Origin: Brasilonema angustatum HA4187-MV1 | GTDB taxonomy: Bacteria; Cyanobacteriota; Cyanobacteriia; Cyanobacteriales; Nostocaceae | Direction: 5' to 3' | DNA length: 64,000 nt | Assembly (NCBI GenBank): GCA_019359695.1 | Contig: JAHHGV010000001.1 | Location: 62,001 to 126,000 of the forward strand | Shown: piece after piece, positions 1-10,150 of the stretch | Position numbering within the stretch: the first letter of the stretch is position 1 | Layout: every line of letters starts with the position of its first letter | The notes under the pieces: model-generated | The model's database searches: none | What the model was told of the DNA's origin: nothing | Seen by the model: only the letters and a program-made list of their open reading frames with translations | Program-made: the position numbers and the translations under genes

Positions 1-143
1 TAAACATTAACCTAGACAGCACAAGGGTTTGAAATTAGTTTTCAAAGATGTCTATTGATTTCAGTCAACAGTGTGACATCTGCATAAGTCTCTGTACATC
101 TGTAGTTGATGATAATTGTGTGTTCATAAACACTAAAACTTTT

Positions 144-731
144 TCATAATTGCTCTGGTTTGAAGAGCGGCATACTTTTATCCTCAAGCGCTTTTTCTCG
201 CGTTTGCAATGTCACCCAACGGCAGTAATCTCCTAGAAGTTGATGTAGTAATCTTTGCTTAATTGTTAGCAAAACACTTTTGAGCAAACCATTGCCTGTT
301 GCTTCTAGTATTGGCTTAGGCGTATAGCAAAATGGTGGGGGGAAGTCTACCAACACTTCTAAATCGGCTCTTCCTTTGATCACGGTGCTAGTAACTTGCG
401 GTTCTGGCAATAGATACCCTTTCAAATTCAATGTAAAGCGCTGGTTAATATACTCTACACCAAGGATTTCACAATTTAGCGAGCGTAGATAAATCGTTCC
501 ATTTGATTCAGCCCAGACTCTCATGTCTACAGTTGGTTGAATACTTAGTGACATAAAGTTCAGAGGACGCATTTTCAACCGAAAGACTTCATCGGAAAGC
601 TGTTGGATACGGCTAGGGTCAACTAAAGCGTTAACCAAGCGTTGAGGTTGACGTAAGTAGTGCTGAATTGGAATGGGCTGTTCTGGAATAGCAATTTCGA
701 TTGATTGATAGGCAGTAAATCGAGTAGACAT
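144..731 (-). CDS. DUF1997 family protein
   Basis: Cyanobacterial and plastid protein of the DUF1997 family, with no biochemical role that I can name. The reading frame opens at 779, but I prefer the internal ATG at 731 (MSTRFTAYQS), which gives 195 residues. The 16 extra upstream residues are basic and look untranslated or non-conserved. The body is a single soluble domain of alternating strands (LNFMSLSIQPTVDMRVWAES, then VTSTVIKGRADLEVLVDFPP) ending in a helix. No membrane segment is visible. It is transcribed divergently from pheA. Family assignment is from overall recognition of the sequence; start choice is inference. Confidence 0.7.
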   Translation of the reverse strand: MSTRFTAYQSIEIAIPEQPIPIQHYLRQPQRLVNALVDPSRIQQLSDEVFRLKMRPLNFMSLSIQPTVDMRVWAESNGTIYLRSLNCEILGVEYINQRFTLNLKGYLLPEPQVTSTVIKGRADLEVLVDFPPPFCYTPKPILEATGNGLLKSVLLTIKQRLLHQLLGDYCRWVTLQTREKALEDKSMPLFKPEQL

Positions 732-779
732 GAGTTTTTTAAAATATCTGTTAAATAATTGTAATATTTTCTTAAACAT

Positions 780-1079
780 TTGTGTTCGTCATAAGTCATA
801 AGCCATTAGGAGGGAGCGCGGTTGATTCTCAATTACTTGTACTTATTGACATATAAACCAGCCTATGCATGCAAAGCAACCTTCGGTACGAAGCGCCCCA
901 GCAGACTTTGGCGCTCTTGCAACGCGCTCCGTTCATTACTCATTTGTGTGGAAAGAAGTTTATTATGTCTGATAACAAGTCACAACACTCAATATAAATA
1001 AAATTCCCTCCATCCACTTGATTGCTAACGTCAACTGACTTCACGCGAGTGGTCAACTATCCACACAAAACTAAACTTT
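780..1079. other. Divergent intergenic region upstream of pheA
   Basis: This 300-bp spacer separates the divergent DUF1997 gene and pheA, so it should hold both promoters. I saw no confident -10/-35 pair. A GC-rich stretch at about 883-930 (CTTCGGTACGAAGCGCCCC and following) resembles the short palindromic repeats scattered through the window. Confidence 0.4.
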
Positions 1080-1970
1080 ATGAATCTATCGATTGCACAC
1101 TTAGGACCTCCAGGTACTTACACAGAACAAGCCGCTCTTTTTTATCTCAATTGGTTGACGAAAAATACGGAAGTTGAGGCTATGTTATGCCCTTATCCCA
1201 GTAATGCTCAGACATTACGAGCCGTTGCCCAAAAAGAGGCACAATTGGCTGTTGTACCTGTGGAAAATTCTATTGAAGGCAGTGTGACCATGACACTGGA
1301 TACATTATGGCAACTAGATAGTTTGCAAGTTCAGTTGGCTGTGGTTATGCCCATTTCTCATACATTAATTTCTTGTGCTCAAAGCTTAGAAAATATCAAA
1401 ACAGTTTATTCTCATCCACAAGGCTTAGCACAATGTCAAGTATGGTTGGAGAGGTTTCTCCCCAGTGTAGAGCTGATTCCAACGAATTCCACCACTGAGG
1501 CGCTACTGCAACTCAAGCAAGACTTAACTGCTGCAGCTATTTCATCCCAACGGGCAGCGCAACTCTACAACTTGCCAATAATAGCTAGCGGGATTAACGA
1601 CTATCCCGGAAACTGTACTCGTTTTTGGGTTGTCAGTCAAAATCATTTACCAATCTCCCATCCCACTATTTTAGAATGTCCTCGTCACACATCCATTGCT
1701 TTTAGTGTTCCTGCTAACATACCAGGAGCGTTAGCGAAACCTCTACAGGTATTAGCTCGTCTAAGTATTAATCTCAGTAAAATTGAATCTCGCCCAACAA
1801 AACGTTCTCTTGGGGAATACCTATTTTTTATTGATTTGGAAGCAGACGCATCTCAACCACACGTACAATCTGCTTTAGCAGAAATATCTTCTTATACAGA
1901 GATATTAAAAATTTTTGGTAGTTACAATGTTTTACCAATTAACGCTCTTAGTAAAGCAGTTAGTGGTTAA
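1080..1970 (+). CDS. pheA: Prephenate dehydratase
   Basis: Converts prephenate to phenylpyruvate in phenylalanine biosynthesis (cytosolic, monofunctional). The protein has 296 residues, normal for the enzyme without a fused chorismate mutase. It starts with the typical LGPPGTYTEQAA segment. The catalytic TRF motif is present in GNCTRFWVV (around residues 178-186). A C-terminal ACT domain carries the ESRPTKRSLGEY signature, the ESRP part of which is the phenylalanine-binding loop used for feedback inhibition in this family. The start is the ATG at 1080. It stands alone on the plus strand, convergent with the Lon-domain gene 53 bp beyond its stop. Confidence 0.95.
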   Translation: MNLSIAHLGPPGTYTEQAALFYLNWLTKNTEVEAMLCPYPSNAQTLRAVAQKEAQLAVVPVENSIEGSVTMTLDTLWQLDSLQVQLAVVMPISHTLISCAQSLENIKTVYSHPQGLAQCQVWLERFLPSVELIPTNSTTEALLQLKQDLTAAAISSQRAAQLYNLPIIASGINDYPGNCTRFWVVSQNHLPISHPTILECPRHTSIAFSVPANIPGALAKPLQVLARLSINLSKIESRPTKRSLGEYLFFIDLEADASQPHVQSALAEISSYTEILKIFGSYNVLPINALSKAVSG

Positions 1971-2023
1971 TATTTAGTTGTTATGAAACGACTAATAACC
2001 ACTAACGACTAACCATTTACAAC

Positions 2024-2674
2024 TCACAACTTCTGATTAAAGGTGTCCTTGAGAACGGTACGAGCTGCCAAGTGGTTACGAGTAGAAGTGAGAATTTCTG
2101 CTTCCCGTTCTAAACGAGCAGCAGTATCCTGCATTTCTAACAATGTCTGCTGCTCTGTAGCAACACCATAAAGGTTACTTGCTACCCAGTAAGATAACTC
2201 TGTTGGTAAATTTGGCAAATCTTCTGGCAGTTCAATGTTTTGCTCAGTTAACTTAGCTGACAGACGCACAACATCTGTGAGTAATTGTTCAACATCAGTA
2301 GCCAAAGGTCGCAAATTTGTTGTTGGAGGGTTGTCTGAAATCCACTCAACCAAGCCAACTCGATACGGCTTTTCACGGACATACTTTAAAAGGCGAAATC
2401 TTTGTTGACCCAATGTCCACATCTTTATTCGGTCATCTGGTAGTCTCTCATAATGAACAATTTCTGCACAACAGCCAACGTTAGCAATTGTGCCTTTCAT
2501 AGGATCTACCATCAAAACCCCGAACCTGCGATCGCTCTCCAAAATTGTATTCATCATAATTCGGTAGCGAAATTCAAAAATGTGCAGGGGTAAGGGTCTT
2601 GTTGGAAATAGAACTACCTCTGGTAACGGGAACAGAGGTAGTTCGCAAACTGCAATTTTAGAAGAGGATGTCAT
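2024..2674 (-). CDS. Lon substrate-binding (LAN) domain protein
   Basis: A 216-residue protein built only from the N-terminal substrate-binding domain of Lon-type proteases, without AAA+ or protease domains. The signature LPLFPLPEVVLFPTRPLPL followed by HIFEFRYRIMM is at residues 12-41. The C-terminal part is helical (LATDVEQLLTDVVRLSAKL, then LLEMQDTAARLEREAEIL). Such stand-alone proteins are common in cyanobacteria and often annotated as LON peptidase substrate-binding proteins; their role is not established. The gene lies downstream of the str operon on the same strand but is separated from rpsJ by a hairpin terminator, so it is probably transcribed separately. Confidence 0.85.
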   Translation of the reverse strand: MTSSSKIAVCELPLFPLPEVVLFPTRPLPLHIFEFRYRIMMNTILESDRRFGVLMVDPMKGTIANVGCCAEIVHYERLPDDRIKMWTLGQQRFRLLKYVREKPYRVGLVEWISDNPPTTNLRPLATDVEQLLTDVVRLSAKLTEQNIELPEDLPNLPTELSYWVASNLYGVATEQQTLLEMQDTAARLEREAEILTSTRNHLAARTVLKDTFNQKL

Positions 2675-3025
2675 TGTTACCTTGGTATAAATTTAATCTT
2701 AAAAAGCTTTTATTCTCTGCTTTTTCCCGCACTTTTTCTATATTCTATCATTTTGATTTTAATGCTAATAAAAAGCCCCGAAATATATTTTTTCAGGGCT
2801 TTGTTATAATTAATACAAAAATTTTTCTGTTAGTTGTTAGTAAGCTAGTGCGTTTCTACTGGGCATACCCGGAAGGGTTGTTAGTTTTTATAGCAGTTGC
2901 CAGGTAGATTAGGACATGAACTAATGAGAAAATACGGAAACCACCAGACTTTCACACGCCTATTAAGCGTTAAGCGTTCCCTGCTATACAAAGTAAACTA
3001 AGCACTAGCAAATAATCAATTGACA
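2675..3025. other. Spacer between rpsJ and Lon-domain gene
   Basis: Apart from the terminator hairpin, I see no gene here. A 79-codon open frame on the plus strand has no recognisable product and crosses the hairpin. GCGTTAAGCGTTCCC near 2963 is one of the aacgctta-type short repeats also found near 10,105 and 56,100. Confidence 0.4.
2772..2802 (-). terminator. Probable terminator after rpsJ (end of str operon)
   Basis: AAAGCCC (2772-2778) pairs with GGGCTTT (2796-2802). Read on the minus strand the stem is followed by a run of T. It lies about 220 nt beyond the rpsJ stop and about 100 nt before the next minus-strand gene. Confidence 0.6.
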
Positions 3026-3343
3026 TTAGAGCTTAACTTCGATGTCTACACCGGATGGTAGATCTAGTTTCATCAAGGCATCAATGGTTTTAGAAGAAGG
3101 TTGGTAGATATCGATAATTCGACGATGAGTACGGGTTTCAAAATGTTCTCGTGAGTCTTTATCTACGTGGGGCGATCGCAACACACAGTAGATTCGGCGT
3201 TTCGTAGGTAAAGGAATTGGTCCTATAGCTGTCGCGTTGGTGCGGTTTGCTGTGTCTACAATCTTCTCGCAAGATGTGTCCAGCAAGCGGCGGTCAAAAG
3301 CCTGTAAACGAATTCTAATCTTTTGCTGCTGTAGAGTTGCCAT
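3026..3343 (-). CDS. rpsJ: 30S ribosomal protein S10
   Basis: Small-subunit ribosomal protein S10 (NusE), 105 residues, the usual length. It begins [20 protein letters not shown] and contains the conserved [20 protein letters not shown] and [19 protein letters not shown] segments. It is the last gene of the str operon (rpsL-rpsG-fusA-tuf-rpsJ), the standard cyanobacterial position. A hairpin lies in the 198-nt gap behind tuf, so its expression may be partly uncoupled from tuf. Confidence 0.97.
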   Translation of the reverse strand: MATLQQQKIRIRLQAFDRRLLDTSCEKIVDTANRTNATAIGPIPLPTKRRIYCVLRSPHVDKDSREHFETRTHRRIIDIYQPSSKTIDALMKLDLPSGVDIEVKL

Positions 3344-3485
3344 CTTAAATTTTCCAGGTTCTGATGAGTTGTGATTTTGGTATTAGGGACTAGAGACGAA
3401 CGATTAGTAAACAAGCTTTCCAATACCCCTTGAAGGAGTGCGTCTGGAGTATGCGATTGTTGTAACGCGTTCATGGACACGAAAA

Positions 3486-3516
3486 GAGCAGAGCGGTTAT
3501 TATACCATCTCTGCTC
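3486..3516 (-). terminator. Hairpin between tuf and rpsJ
   Basis: GAGCAGAG (3486-3493) pairs perfectly with CTCTGCTC (3509-3516) across a 15-nt loop. On the minus strand it follows tuf by about 26 nt and is followed by TTTT, so it can act as a terminator or partial attenuator before rpsJ. Confidence 0.55.
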
Positions 3517-3541
3517 CTTTTTTAGTTAAGGTGCAAAGGTG

Positions 3542-4771
3542 TTACTTGACGATTTTGGAAACAACACCAGCACCGATGGTACGACCACCTTCACGAATTG
3601 CGAAGCGCATTCCTTGCTCAATAGCGATCGGGTTGATAAGTTCCACAGTCACCTTGACACGGTCACCAGGCATCACCATTTCGGCAGCACTACCATCGTC
3701 AGCAGTGAACTGTTTGATTGTGCCAGTCACATCGGTTGTCCGCACATAGAACTGAGGACGGTAGCCTGGGAAAAATGGAGTTTTGCGACCGCCTTCTTTT
3801 TCTGTTAAGACGTATACTTCACCTTCAAATTGTGTGTGCGGGGTAATCGAACCAGGCTTAGCCAGAACCATGCCCCGTTCTATATCAGCTTTCTGTATAC
3901 CGCGCAACAGTATTCCGGCGTTATCACCAGCCATACCTTCTTCGAGACTCTTCTTAAACATCTCGATACCGGTTACGGTGGTGCTGCGAGTATTTCTAAT
4001 ACCCACTAGCTCTACGTTGTCGCCGATTTTGACTTTACCCCGTTCAATACGTCCGGTAGCTACGGTACCACGACCTGTGATGGAGAACACGTCTTCTACT
4101 GCCATCAAGAAGGGCTTATCTACGTCGCGTTCAGGAGTGGGGATAGAAGCATCTACGGCATCCATCAGTTCGTAGATTTTATCTACCCAATCATTTTCAC
4201 CTTTCTGTGTCTTGGGATTCTTAGTCATTACTTCCAACGCCTGTAGACCAGAGCCTTTGATAATAGGAATATCGTCACCAGCGAAATCGTAGTCAGATAG
4301 CAATTCTCGAAGTTCTAGTTCTACAAGTTCCAGGAGTTCTGGATCATCCATCAAGTCTTCTTTATTCAAGAAGACAACCAGATTGGGAACACCAACCTGT
4401 TTTGCCAGCAGGATGTGTTCGCGGGTTTGGGGCATAGGACCATCCGTAGCAGCAACTACAAGAATGGCTCCATCCATCTGAGCAGCACCAGTGATCATGT
4501 TTTTCACATAGTCAGCGTGCCCAGGACAATCTACGTGAGCATAGTGCCGCTTCTGTGTTTCATACTCAACGTGAGCGGTATTGATGGTAATACCCCGTGC
4601 TTTTTCTTCTGGTGCGTTATCGATTTGGTCGTAGCCTTTTGCCACAGCTTGACCCATAGCTGCCAAGGTCATGGTGATGGCTGCCGTTAACGTGGTTTTA
4701 CCGTGGTCAACGTGTCCAATAGTACCGATGTTAACGTGGGGTTTATTCCTTTCAAACTTTGCGCGTGCCAT
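3542..4771 (-). CDS. tuf: Translation elongation factor Tu
   Basis: Delivers aminoacyl-tRNA to the ribosome as a GTPase. The protein is 409 residues, the normal size for cyanobacteria. The G1 loop GHVDHGKT is at residues 19-26, G3 is DCPGHADY, and G4 appears as NKED. The effector region [13 protein letters not shown] and domains II/III ([17 protein letters not shown]) are intact. The start ATG at 4771 follows an AGGAA-type ribosome-binding site. It lies 22 nt downstream of fusA and is surely cotranscribed with it. Confidence 0.98.
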   Translation of the reverse strand: MARAKFERNKPHVNIGTIGHVDHGKTTLTAAITMTLAAMGQAVAKGYDQIDNAPEEKARGITINTAHVEYETQKRHYAHVDCPGHADYVKNMITGAAQMDGAILVVAATDGPMPQTREHILLAKQVGVPNLVVFLNKEDLMDDPELLELVELELRELLSDYDFAGDDIPIIKGSGLQALEVMTKNPKTQKGENDWVDKIYELMDAVDASIPTPERDVDKPFLMAVEDVFSITGRGTVATGRIERGKVKIGDNVELVGIRNTRSTTVTGIEMFKKSLEEGMAGDNAGILLRGIQKADIERGMVLAKPGSITPHTQFEGEVYVLTEKEGGRKTPFFPGYRPQFYVRTTDVTGTIKQFTADDGSAAEMVMPGDRVKVTVELINPIAIEQGMRFAIREGGRTIGAGVVSKIVK

Positions 4772-4793
4772 TAATGCTAATTTCCTTTACTAA

Positions 4794-6872
4794 CTAACCG
4801 TTCCCTTTGCTTTTAGCTATGATTGCCTCAGCCACGTTGCGAGGCACTTCTTCATAGTTGCTAAACTCCATTGAAAAGATGCCCCGACCTTGGGTCTTTG
4901 ATCTGATATCAGTGGCGTAGCCAAACATTTCTGCTAATGGAACTTTAGCAGTTACTTTAGCAAGACCCTGCTCAGATCCCATCCCCTCAATTTGCCCACG
5001 ACGGGAATTGAGGTCGCCCATCACATCCCCAAGGAAGTTTTCGGGAACTTCTACCTCAACTTTCATCATAGGCTCTAACAGGACGGGTGCTGCTTTCATC
5101 ACAGCTTCCTTCATCGCCATTGAGCCAGCGATTTTGAAAGCCATTTCTGAAGAGTCCACATCGTGGTACGATCCATCAATCAGCGTTGCTTTGACATCAA
5201 TCAGCGGATATCCAGCAAGAACACCCGATTCGCAGCTTTCTTTCATTCCCTGTTCTGCGGGTCCAATGTACTCTTTGGGTACGGTACCGCCAACAATTTT
5301 GGAGACGAATTCAAAGCCGGTTCCTGGTTGTCCTGGCTCCAAGTCAATTACAACGTGACCGTACTGACCTTTACCACCGCTTTGGCGGATGAACTTACCT
5401 TCAATTCTGTTAACAGGCTTGCGAATTGTTTCGCGGTAAGCAACTTGTGGCGCACCAACGTTTGCTTCCACTTTGAATTCACGTAACATCCGGTCTACCA
5501 GAATTTCCAGGTGTAGCTCTCCCATCCCTGCAATCACGGTTTGGTTGGTTTCCGGATCGACATTCACACGGAAGGTGGGGTCTTCTTCCGAAAGAGATTG
5601 CAGAGCTTTGGACAACTTGTCCATGTCATTCTTGGTTTTGGGTTCAACCGCCACCGAGATCACAGGCTCAGGAATGAACAGGGATTCCAGAATCACTGGT
5701 GAAGCATCAGCAGAAAGTGTGTCACCTGTCAAGGTATCTTTCAATCCCAAGGCGGCTCCCAAATCACCTGCTCGCAGTTCTTCTACGTCCATTCTGTCAT
5801 CTGCTCTCAAAATTACTAAGCGAGAAATCCGTTCTTTCTTGTTCTTAGTAGCATTGAGGACATAGCTGCCTTTCTTGAGAACACCAGAATAGACGCGAAC
5901 GAAGGTTAGGCGACCGTAGGGGTCAGCCATAATCTTGAAGGCAAGAGCTGATAGTGGTTCATTGTCGTCGGCATGGCGCTCGACGGGTTCACCATTTGGC
6001 AGTGTACCTTGAATTGGTGGTACATCAATTGGTGCTGGCAGATAATCTACTACCGCATCCAATAGCAGCTGTACGCCTTTGTTTTTGAATGCCGAGCCGC
6101 AAAGCATTGGCACAATCTTACCTGTGACGGTGCCTTTACGCAGAGCAGTACGGATTTCGTCTTCGGTCAGTTCTTCGCCGTCGAAGTACTTGGTCATCAA
6201 GTCATCACTAGTTTCCGCTACTGCTTCAATCAATTTGGAGCGGAACTCTTCAACCTGACCGACCATATCTTCGGGGATATCTGTTTCCTGAATATCCGTT
6301 CCCTGGTCATTGTTGTAAATGTATGCACGCATCCGCACCAGGTCAACAATACCCTTGAAGTCGATTTCACTGCCAATAGGCAACTGAATAGGAATCGCAT
6401 TTGCCCGCAGGCGATCGCGCACTTGATCGTAAACCCTGTAGAAGTTAGCGCCAGTACGATCCATCTTGTTGATAAAAACAATGCGAGGCACTTTATAGCG
6501 ATCTGCCTGACGCCACACGGTTTCTGTTTGCGGCTGCACGCCACCTACAGAACATAAAACTGTAATCACACCATCCAGTACCCGCATGGAACGTTCCACT
6601 TCAATCGTGAAGTCCACGTGTCCTGGAGTATCAATAATGTTAATTTGATGATTTTTCCAAGTGGTACTAATAGCAGCAGCAGTGATGGTAATTCCCCGCT
6701 CTCGCTCTTGTTCCATCCAGTCAGTTACAGCGGTTCCTTCATGAACCTCACCTATTTTATGAATTATCCCAGAGTAAAATAATATTCTCTCTGTCGTCGT
6801 TGTTTTGCCCGCATCTATATGCGCCGCAATACCTATATTGCGTACTTTCTCTAGCGGGTTCGTACGTGCCAC
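4794..6872 (-). CDS. fusA: Translation elongation factor G
   Basis: GTPase that drives ribosomal translocation. At 692 residues it is full length. It begins [20 protein letters not shown]; the G1 motif AHIDAGKTT, switch [10 protein letters not shown] and G4 NKMD are present. Domain IV contains the conserved [18 protein letters not shown] stretch, and the C-terminal [19 protein letters not shown] motif is intact. Gene order rpsG-fusA-tuf places it in the str operon. The 165-nt gap upstream to rpsG holds no gene. Confidence 0.98.
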   Translation of the reverse strand: MARTNPLEKVRNIGIAAHIDAGKTTTTERILFYSGIIHKIGEVHEGTAVTDWMEQERERGITITAAAISTTWKNHQINIIDTPGHVDFTIEVERSMRVLDGVITVLCSVGGVQPQTETVWRQADRYKVPRIVFINKMDRTGANFYRVYDQVRDRLRANAIPIQLPIGSEIDFKGIVDLVRMRAYIYNNDQGTDIQETDIPEDMVGQVEEFRSKLIEAVAETSDDLMTKYFDGEELTEDEIRTALRKGTVTGKIVPMLCGSAFKNKGVQLLLDAVVDYLPAPIDVPPIQGTLPNGEPVERHADDNEPLSALAFKIMADPYGRLTFVRVYSGVLKKGSYVLNATKNKKERISRLVILRADDRMDVEELRAGDLGAALGLKDTLTGDTLSADASPVILESLFIPEPVISVAVEPKTKNDMDKLSKALQSLSEEDPTFRVNVDPETNQTVIAGMGELHLEILVDRMLREFKVEANVGAPQVAYRETIRKPVNRIEGKFIRQSGGKGQYGHVVIDLEPGQPGTGFEFVSKIVGGTVPKEYIGPAEQGMKESCESGVLAGYPLIDVKATLIDGSYHDVDSSEMAFKIAGSMAMKEAVMKAAPVLLEPMMKVEVEVPENFLGDVMGDLNSRRGQIEGMGSEQGLAKVTAKVPLAEMFGYATDIRSKTQGRGIFSMEFSNYEEVPRNVAEAIIAKSKGNG

Positions 6873-7037
6873 AGCTGCCTCCTATAGTTTTCGCCTCATG
6901 ATATCTTGTATATTACACTTTGTTAAGATATTATACTCTTACGGAAAACCGTCTTTTCCTAAGTAAATATACATTCTTATTGCGCTACAGTCACGATATA
7001 TCACCCGATGTTAGACGCGCCAAAGCGCGTCTTTGCA

Positions 7038-7508
7038 TTAGTAGCGATAATGAGCAAAGGCTTTGTTTGCTTCTGCCATCCGGTGCGTTTCTTCACGTTT
7101 GCGAATCGCATTTCCGCTTTCGTTTGCAGCATCCATTAATTCATTTGCCAGTTTGCTTGCCATTGTGCGACCTGGTCTTGCCCTTGAAAACTGTACTAAC
7201 CAACGTAGTGCTAAGCTTGTACCGCGTTCCGCACGCACTTCCATTGGGACTTGGTAGGTTGCCCCACCAACGCGACGAGCTTTGACTTCTACTAAAGGCG
7301 TCGCATTACGCACAGCTTTTTCAAAGGTTTCCAACGGATCGCCACCAGTCCGTTCCTGTATTGTTTTCATAGCAGCATAAACAATGCGTGAGGCCAGAGA
7401 TTTTTTACCATGACGCATGATTCGCCTAGTCATCATGCTGATGAGGCGACTGTTGTATACAGAGTCCGGTGGAACCGGACGCTTTTTAATAACACCACGA
7501 CGAGACAT
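7038..7508 (-). CDS. rpsG: 30S ribosomal protein S7
   Basis: Primary 16S rRNA-binding protein of the small-subunit head, 156 residues. It begins [20 protein letters not shown] and contains the conserved [19 protein letters not shown] and [14 protein letters not shown] segments. It precedes fusA in the str operon. Unusually, it is 903 nt downstream of rpsL rather than close behind it, so it may have a promoter of its own. Confidence 0.98.
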   Translation of the reverse strand: MSRRGVIKKRPVPPDSVYNSRLISMMTRRIMRHGKKSLASRIVYAAMKTIQERTGGDPLETFEKAVRNATPLVEVKARRVGGATYQVPMEVRAERGTSLALRWLVQFSRARPGRTMASKLANELMDAANESGNAIRKREETHRMAEANKAFAHYRY

Positions 7509-8411
7509 ACTTAAACCTTTAATTCTGAATCGGGAGACTACATGCTATACGTTATCGAACACCGGCATTTTTCAACGCTAAATCCCGTCGTTCAATTTTA
7601 TTCAGAAGTGTAACTGCAATTGCAGCTACACTGACTGACAAAAAATGCTGTCCTTAACAAGAGGAAGCGACAAAATTATATACTGCGACTGACCCTACTT
7701 ATTCAACTCCCACAAGCAATACACGATTGCTTTGAGTGTTATTTTTTAGATCTTTTCTCAACAGATTGAAGGCTATTCGTCAAAGACGTGCCGAAGGTTT
7801 AGTTAACGATTCCAAGAGTTACCTCCTGGAGTTTCCTGCTTTATCCTCTGAAAACTCGACGAGCAAAACTAGCATTTTTACCCGTCACCCCCAGATCGAT
7901 TTAGCAGGTCTTTTGATTTAACCTCCACCAACTGCCTTAAGACAGAGGATATGGAGTAGCGCGTACTTTGAGCTTTACATCGGCAGATACCGTTTACAGT
8001 CCTGCTAGACTTTGTGTACTAGTTTCACGCCTCGTCTGCCTGACCGACCGATGGGTGTTACCAGAAAATTTTATCGCGCTTTTATCGCGACTCTGGGCCA
8101 AGTTTGGCGCAAACACAAACTCATTTTTAAGAACAAGCCTTCCTGCTCAAGCAACGAAATCTTACTCTAATTTGTGTCAAAAAGCTCTCTGTTCTAAATG
8201 AGAAACTGTTAAACAGAACATAGTGCTTGATTTCACTTAGCAAAGCCAATTGCTATGTCCTGCGCTATGGGCAATATTTTGACTCCTCGAACCATTGGGA
8301 AAGCTAGCGTTAAGAAGAAGCAATCCGACAAAAAGCACTTATAGACTTAGAGGTTATCCAAGTTTGGAAAAGTGTTGTTGGTGTTTAGAGCATTGATGAC
8401 TCATAGCTATT
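7509..8411. other. Unusually long rpsL-rpsG spacer
   Basis: This 903-nt gap lies inside the str operon. Open frames of 61 and 77 codons on the plus strand (7736-7921, 7968-8201) run against the operon, show no recognisable motif and lack good ribosome-binding sites. I found no strong terminator and no transposase fragment. The region could hold an rpsG promoter, a long 5' leader, or the remains of an insertion. Confidence 0.5.
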
Positions 8412-8789
8412 CTATTTAGCCTTAACGCGCTTAGTTCCATACTTGGAACGACCTTGCTTGCGGTCTTTGACTCCGGCTGTATCTAAAGTTCCACGGACAA
8501 TGTGGTATCTCACGCCTGGTAAGTCCTTAACGCGACCGCCACGAATCATCACAACAGAGTGTTCTTGCAAGTTATGACCAATTCCTGGAATGTAAGCTGT
8601 GACTTCAAATCCAGAGGTTAACCTTACCCTTGCGACTTTACGTAGAGCTGAGTTTGGCTTTTTCGGTGTGGTCGTATATACTCTAGTACAAACGCCCCGA
8701 CGTTGAGGGCACTGCTTTAGAGCTGGGGACTTGGTTTTCTGACGCGCTTGTTCGCGTTCGTTACGTATTAGCTGCTGTATGGTTGGCAT
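8412..8789 (-). CDS. rpsL: 30S ribosomal protein S12
   Basis: Decoding-centre ribosomal protein, 125 residues. It begins [20 protein letters not shown]. The [18 protein letters not shown] stretch carries an unmodified lysine at the position whose mutation gives streptomycin resistance, and the [17 protein letters not shown] loop is intact. It is the first gene of the str operon; only 96 nt separate it from the upstream IscA-like gene, so the operon promoter must lie there or transcription must read through. Confidence 0.98.
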   Translation of the reverse strand: MPTIQQLIRNEREQARQKTKSPALKQCPQRRGVCTRVYTTTPKKPNSALRKVARVRLTSGFEVTAYIPGIGHNLQEHSVVMIRGGRVKDLPGVRYHIVRGTLDTAGVKDRKQGRSKYGTKRVKAK

Positions 8790-8885
8790 GAGTTACAGCG
8801 CGAGAAGCTGCCTTTAGTCTAAGTTTTTACAAATCCTAATTATATCTTTTTTTGTGCTTTTGTGTCAAACTTGTTGGGGAATTAG

Positions 8886-9272
8886 TTATTGAGTTGTAGA
8901 AAAAGAGTTACCACATTCACAAGTCGCATTTGCTATAGGGTTGTAGAAGCGAAAGCCACCGCCCATCAAATCCTCTGAATAGTCTACAGTCAAATCGTTG
9001 ACGTGTTTTAAGCTTTCGGCATCTATGACAATCGCAATATCATAACACTCAAAAATGCGTTCGTTGCTTTGGGACGGCACCAAAGCAGTGTCACCCGAAG
9101 AAGCGCTGCATTCTGGCTCATCACCTACTTGTAGCGCTTCTTCAAAGGACATATCATAGTACCATCCAGAGCAACCTCCAGGTTTAACAGCCAAACGAAA
9201 CAAGACATTTGGCTGTTGTTTTGATTTTAATCGCCTGATTTCATTGGCGGCAGATGGACTCAATTGGATCAT
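8886..9272 (-). CDS. HesB/IscA family iron-sulfur assembly protein
   Basis: A-type carrier family involved in iron-sulfur cluster assembly, 128 residues. The three conserved cysteines are visible: one in KPGGCSGWYYD and two in the C-terminal TCECGNSF. The family core ends LMGGGFRFYNPIANATC. Between QVGD and RIFECYD there is an insertion of about 20 residues (EPECSASSGDTALVPSQSNE) not expected in the family; its DNA includes a perfect 7-bp hairpin (GCTTTGG 9066-9072, CCAAAGC 9080-9086). The insertion adds a fourth cysteine. The gene is upstream of rpsL on the same strand. Whether it is SufA-like or a separate paralogue cannot be settled here. Confidence 0.9.
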   Translation of the reverse strand: MIQLSPSAANEIRRLKSKQQPNVLFRLAVKPGGCSGWYYDMSFEEALQVGDEPECSASSGDTALVPSQSNERIFECYDIAIVIDAESLKHVNDLTVDYSEDLMGGGFRFYNPIANATCECGNSFSTTQ

Positions 9273-9308
9273 AGAAGCGGCAAAGCAATTTAAAAACCTA
9301 TTAATGAG

Positions 9309-9338
9309 AAACTCGGTTTCTTAAAGAAACCGAGTTTT
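9309..9338. terminator. Long perfect hairpin, possible bidirectional terminator
   Basis: AAACTCGGTTTCTT pairs with AAGAAACCGAGTTT. It is followed by a T run on the plus strand and lies between two minus-strand genes (cupin upstream, IscA-like downstream). A near-identical hairpin type is frequent in cyanobacterial genomes as a dispersed repeat, so termination is only one possible role. Confidence 0.5.
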
Positions 9339-9430
9339 TTCAAAATAGCATATTTTGTCTGACTTTCGCTTGCTGCTTATTTCAGCCTAAACTGCCTAAC
9401 AAGCAGATTTTAAATTCGTGCTTTGAAGGG

Positions 9431-9862
9431 CTATTGTTGATTTTTTTGTTCAGCCCGAGCATAGTCATCCTGGTAACGGACAATGTCATCTTCTCCTAAA
9501 TATTCCCCATTTTGAACTTCAATTAACACCAAAGGAATCACACCAGGATTCTCTAATCGATGGGCTGTACACTGGGGTACATAGGTTGACTGATTATTGC
9601 TGAGGAAAACTTCATTATCACCGCAGACAACCTTGGCTGTACCACAAACGACAATCCAATGTTCGCTACGGTGGTGGTGCATTTGCAAGCTGAGGCGGTG
9701 TCCAGGCTTAACTTCAATACGCTTAATTTTATATCCACGGCCTTCTTCTAAGACGGTAAATGAACCCCAAGGACGAAGCTCAGTTGCAGCGACACCTCTT
9801 GGCGTGACAGATGGCGGAAGGGGCAATGTGTTAGTTTGTGTTGCTTCTTGAATTTGAGCCAT
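9431..9862 (-). CDS. Mannose-6-phosphate isomerase type II-like cupin protein
   Basis: A 143-residue single-domain cupin matching the C-terminal isomerase domain of bifunctional GDP-mannose pyrophosphorylase/phosphomannose isomerases. It contains RPWGSFTVLEEGRGYKIKRI, then the metal-binding cupin motif KPGHRLSLQMHHHRSEHW (His residues and Glu as ligands) and a second motif YVPQCTAHRLENPG. Stand-alone versions probably interconvert fructose-6-P and mannose-6-P for GDP-mannose and exopolysaccharide synthesis, though activity of this protein is inferred. ATG start at 9862. No operon partner is evident. Confidence 0.88.
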   Translation of the reverse strand: MAQIQEATQTNTLPLPPSVTPRGVAATELRPWGSFTVLEEGRGYKIKRIEVKPGHRLSLQMHHHRSEHWIVVCGTAKVVCGDNEVFLSNNQSTYVPQCTAHRLENPGVIPLVLIEVQNGEYLGEDDIVRYQDDYARAEQKNQQ

Positions 9863-10092
9863 ATTTACCTCATGTTATGACACAACAGACTTTCAGTACT
9901 CTTGAATCATTGAAAAAGACAAGGCGTGACGTTGCTTTGGTGGAGATGAGCAATCCACGCCACCTCTGGCAAAGATAACACGCATCAGGTGGAGGAGTGT
10001 TATCGATCACCTCTGAAACTAGTGTGTCTACACCAAGTCTTCATCAAGTCACATGGCAACTTATTCTCAACTTTAAAGTTAAGGAGCAAGAT

Positions 10093-10138
10093 TAACAGGG
10101 AATAGGGAACGCTTAACGCTTAACAGGGAATAGGGAAA
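10093..10138. repeat. Short tandem/direct repeats (aacgctta and acagggaataggga)
   Basis: ACAGGGAATAGGGAA occurs twice, flanking AACGCTTAACGCTTA. Similar AACGCTTA runs occur at about 56,098-56,121. These are short repeats typical of cyanobacterial intergenic DNA. Confidence 0.6.
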
Positions 10139-10150
10139 TCCCCCAATGCA

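Noticed and set aside
2668-2907. 79-codon plus-strand frame after the Lon-domain gene
   Set aside because: It runs through the operon terminator hairpin and has no recognisable product.
3256-3480. 74-codon minus-strand frame overlapping the start of rpsJ
   Set aside because: It overlaps rpsJ in another frame, crosses the tuf-rpsJ spacer and has no recognisable product.
7736-8201. Two plus-strand open frames in the rpsL-rpsG gap
   Set aside because: Antisense to the operon, no motifs, no good ribosome-binding sites; length is compatible with chance.
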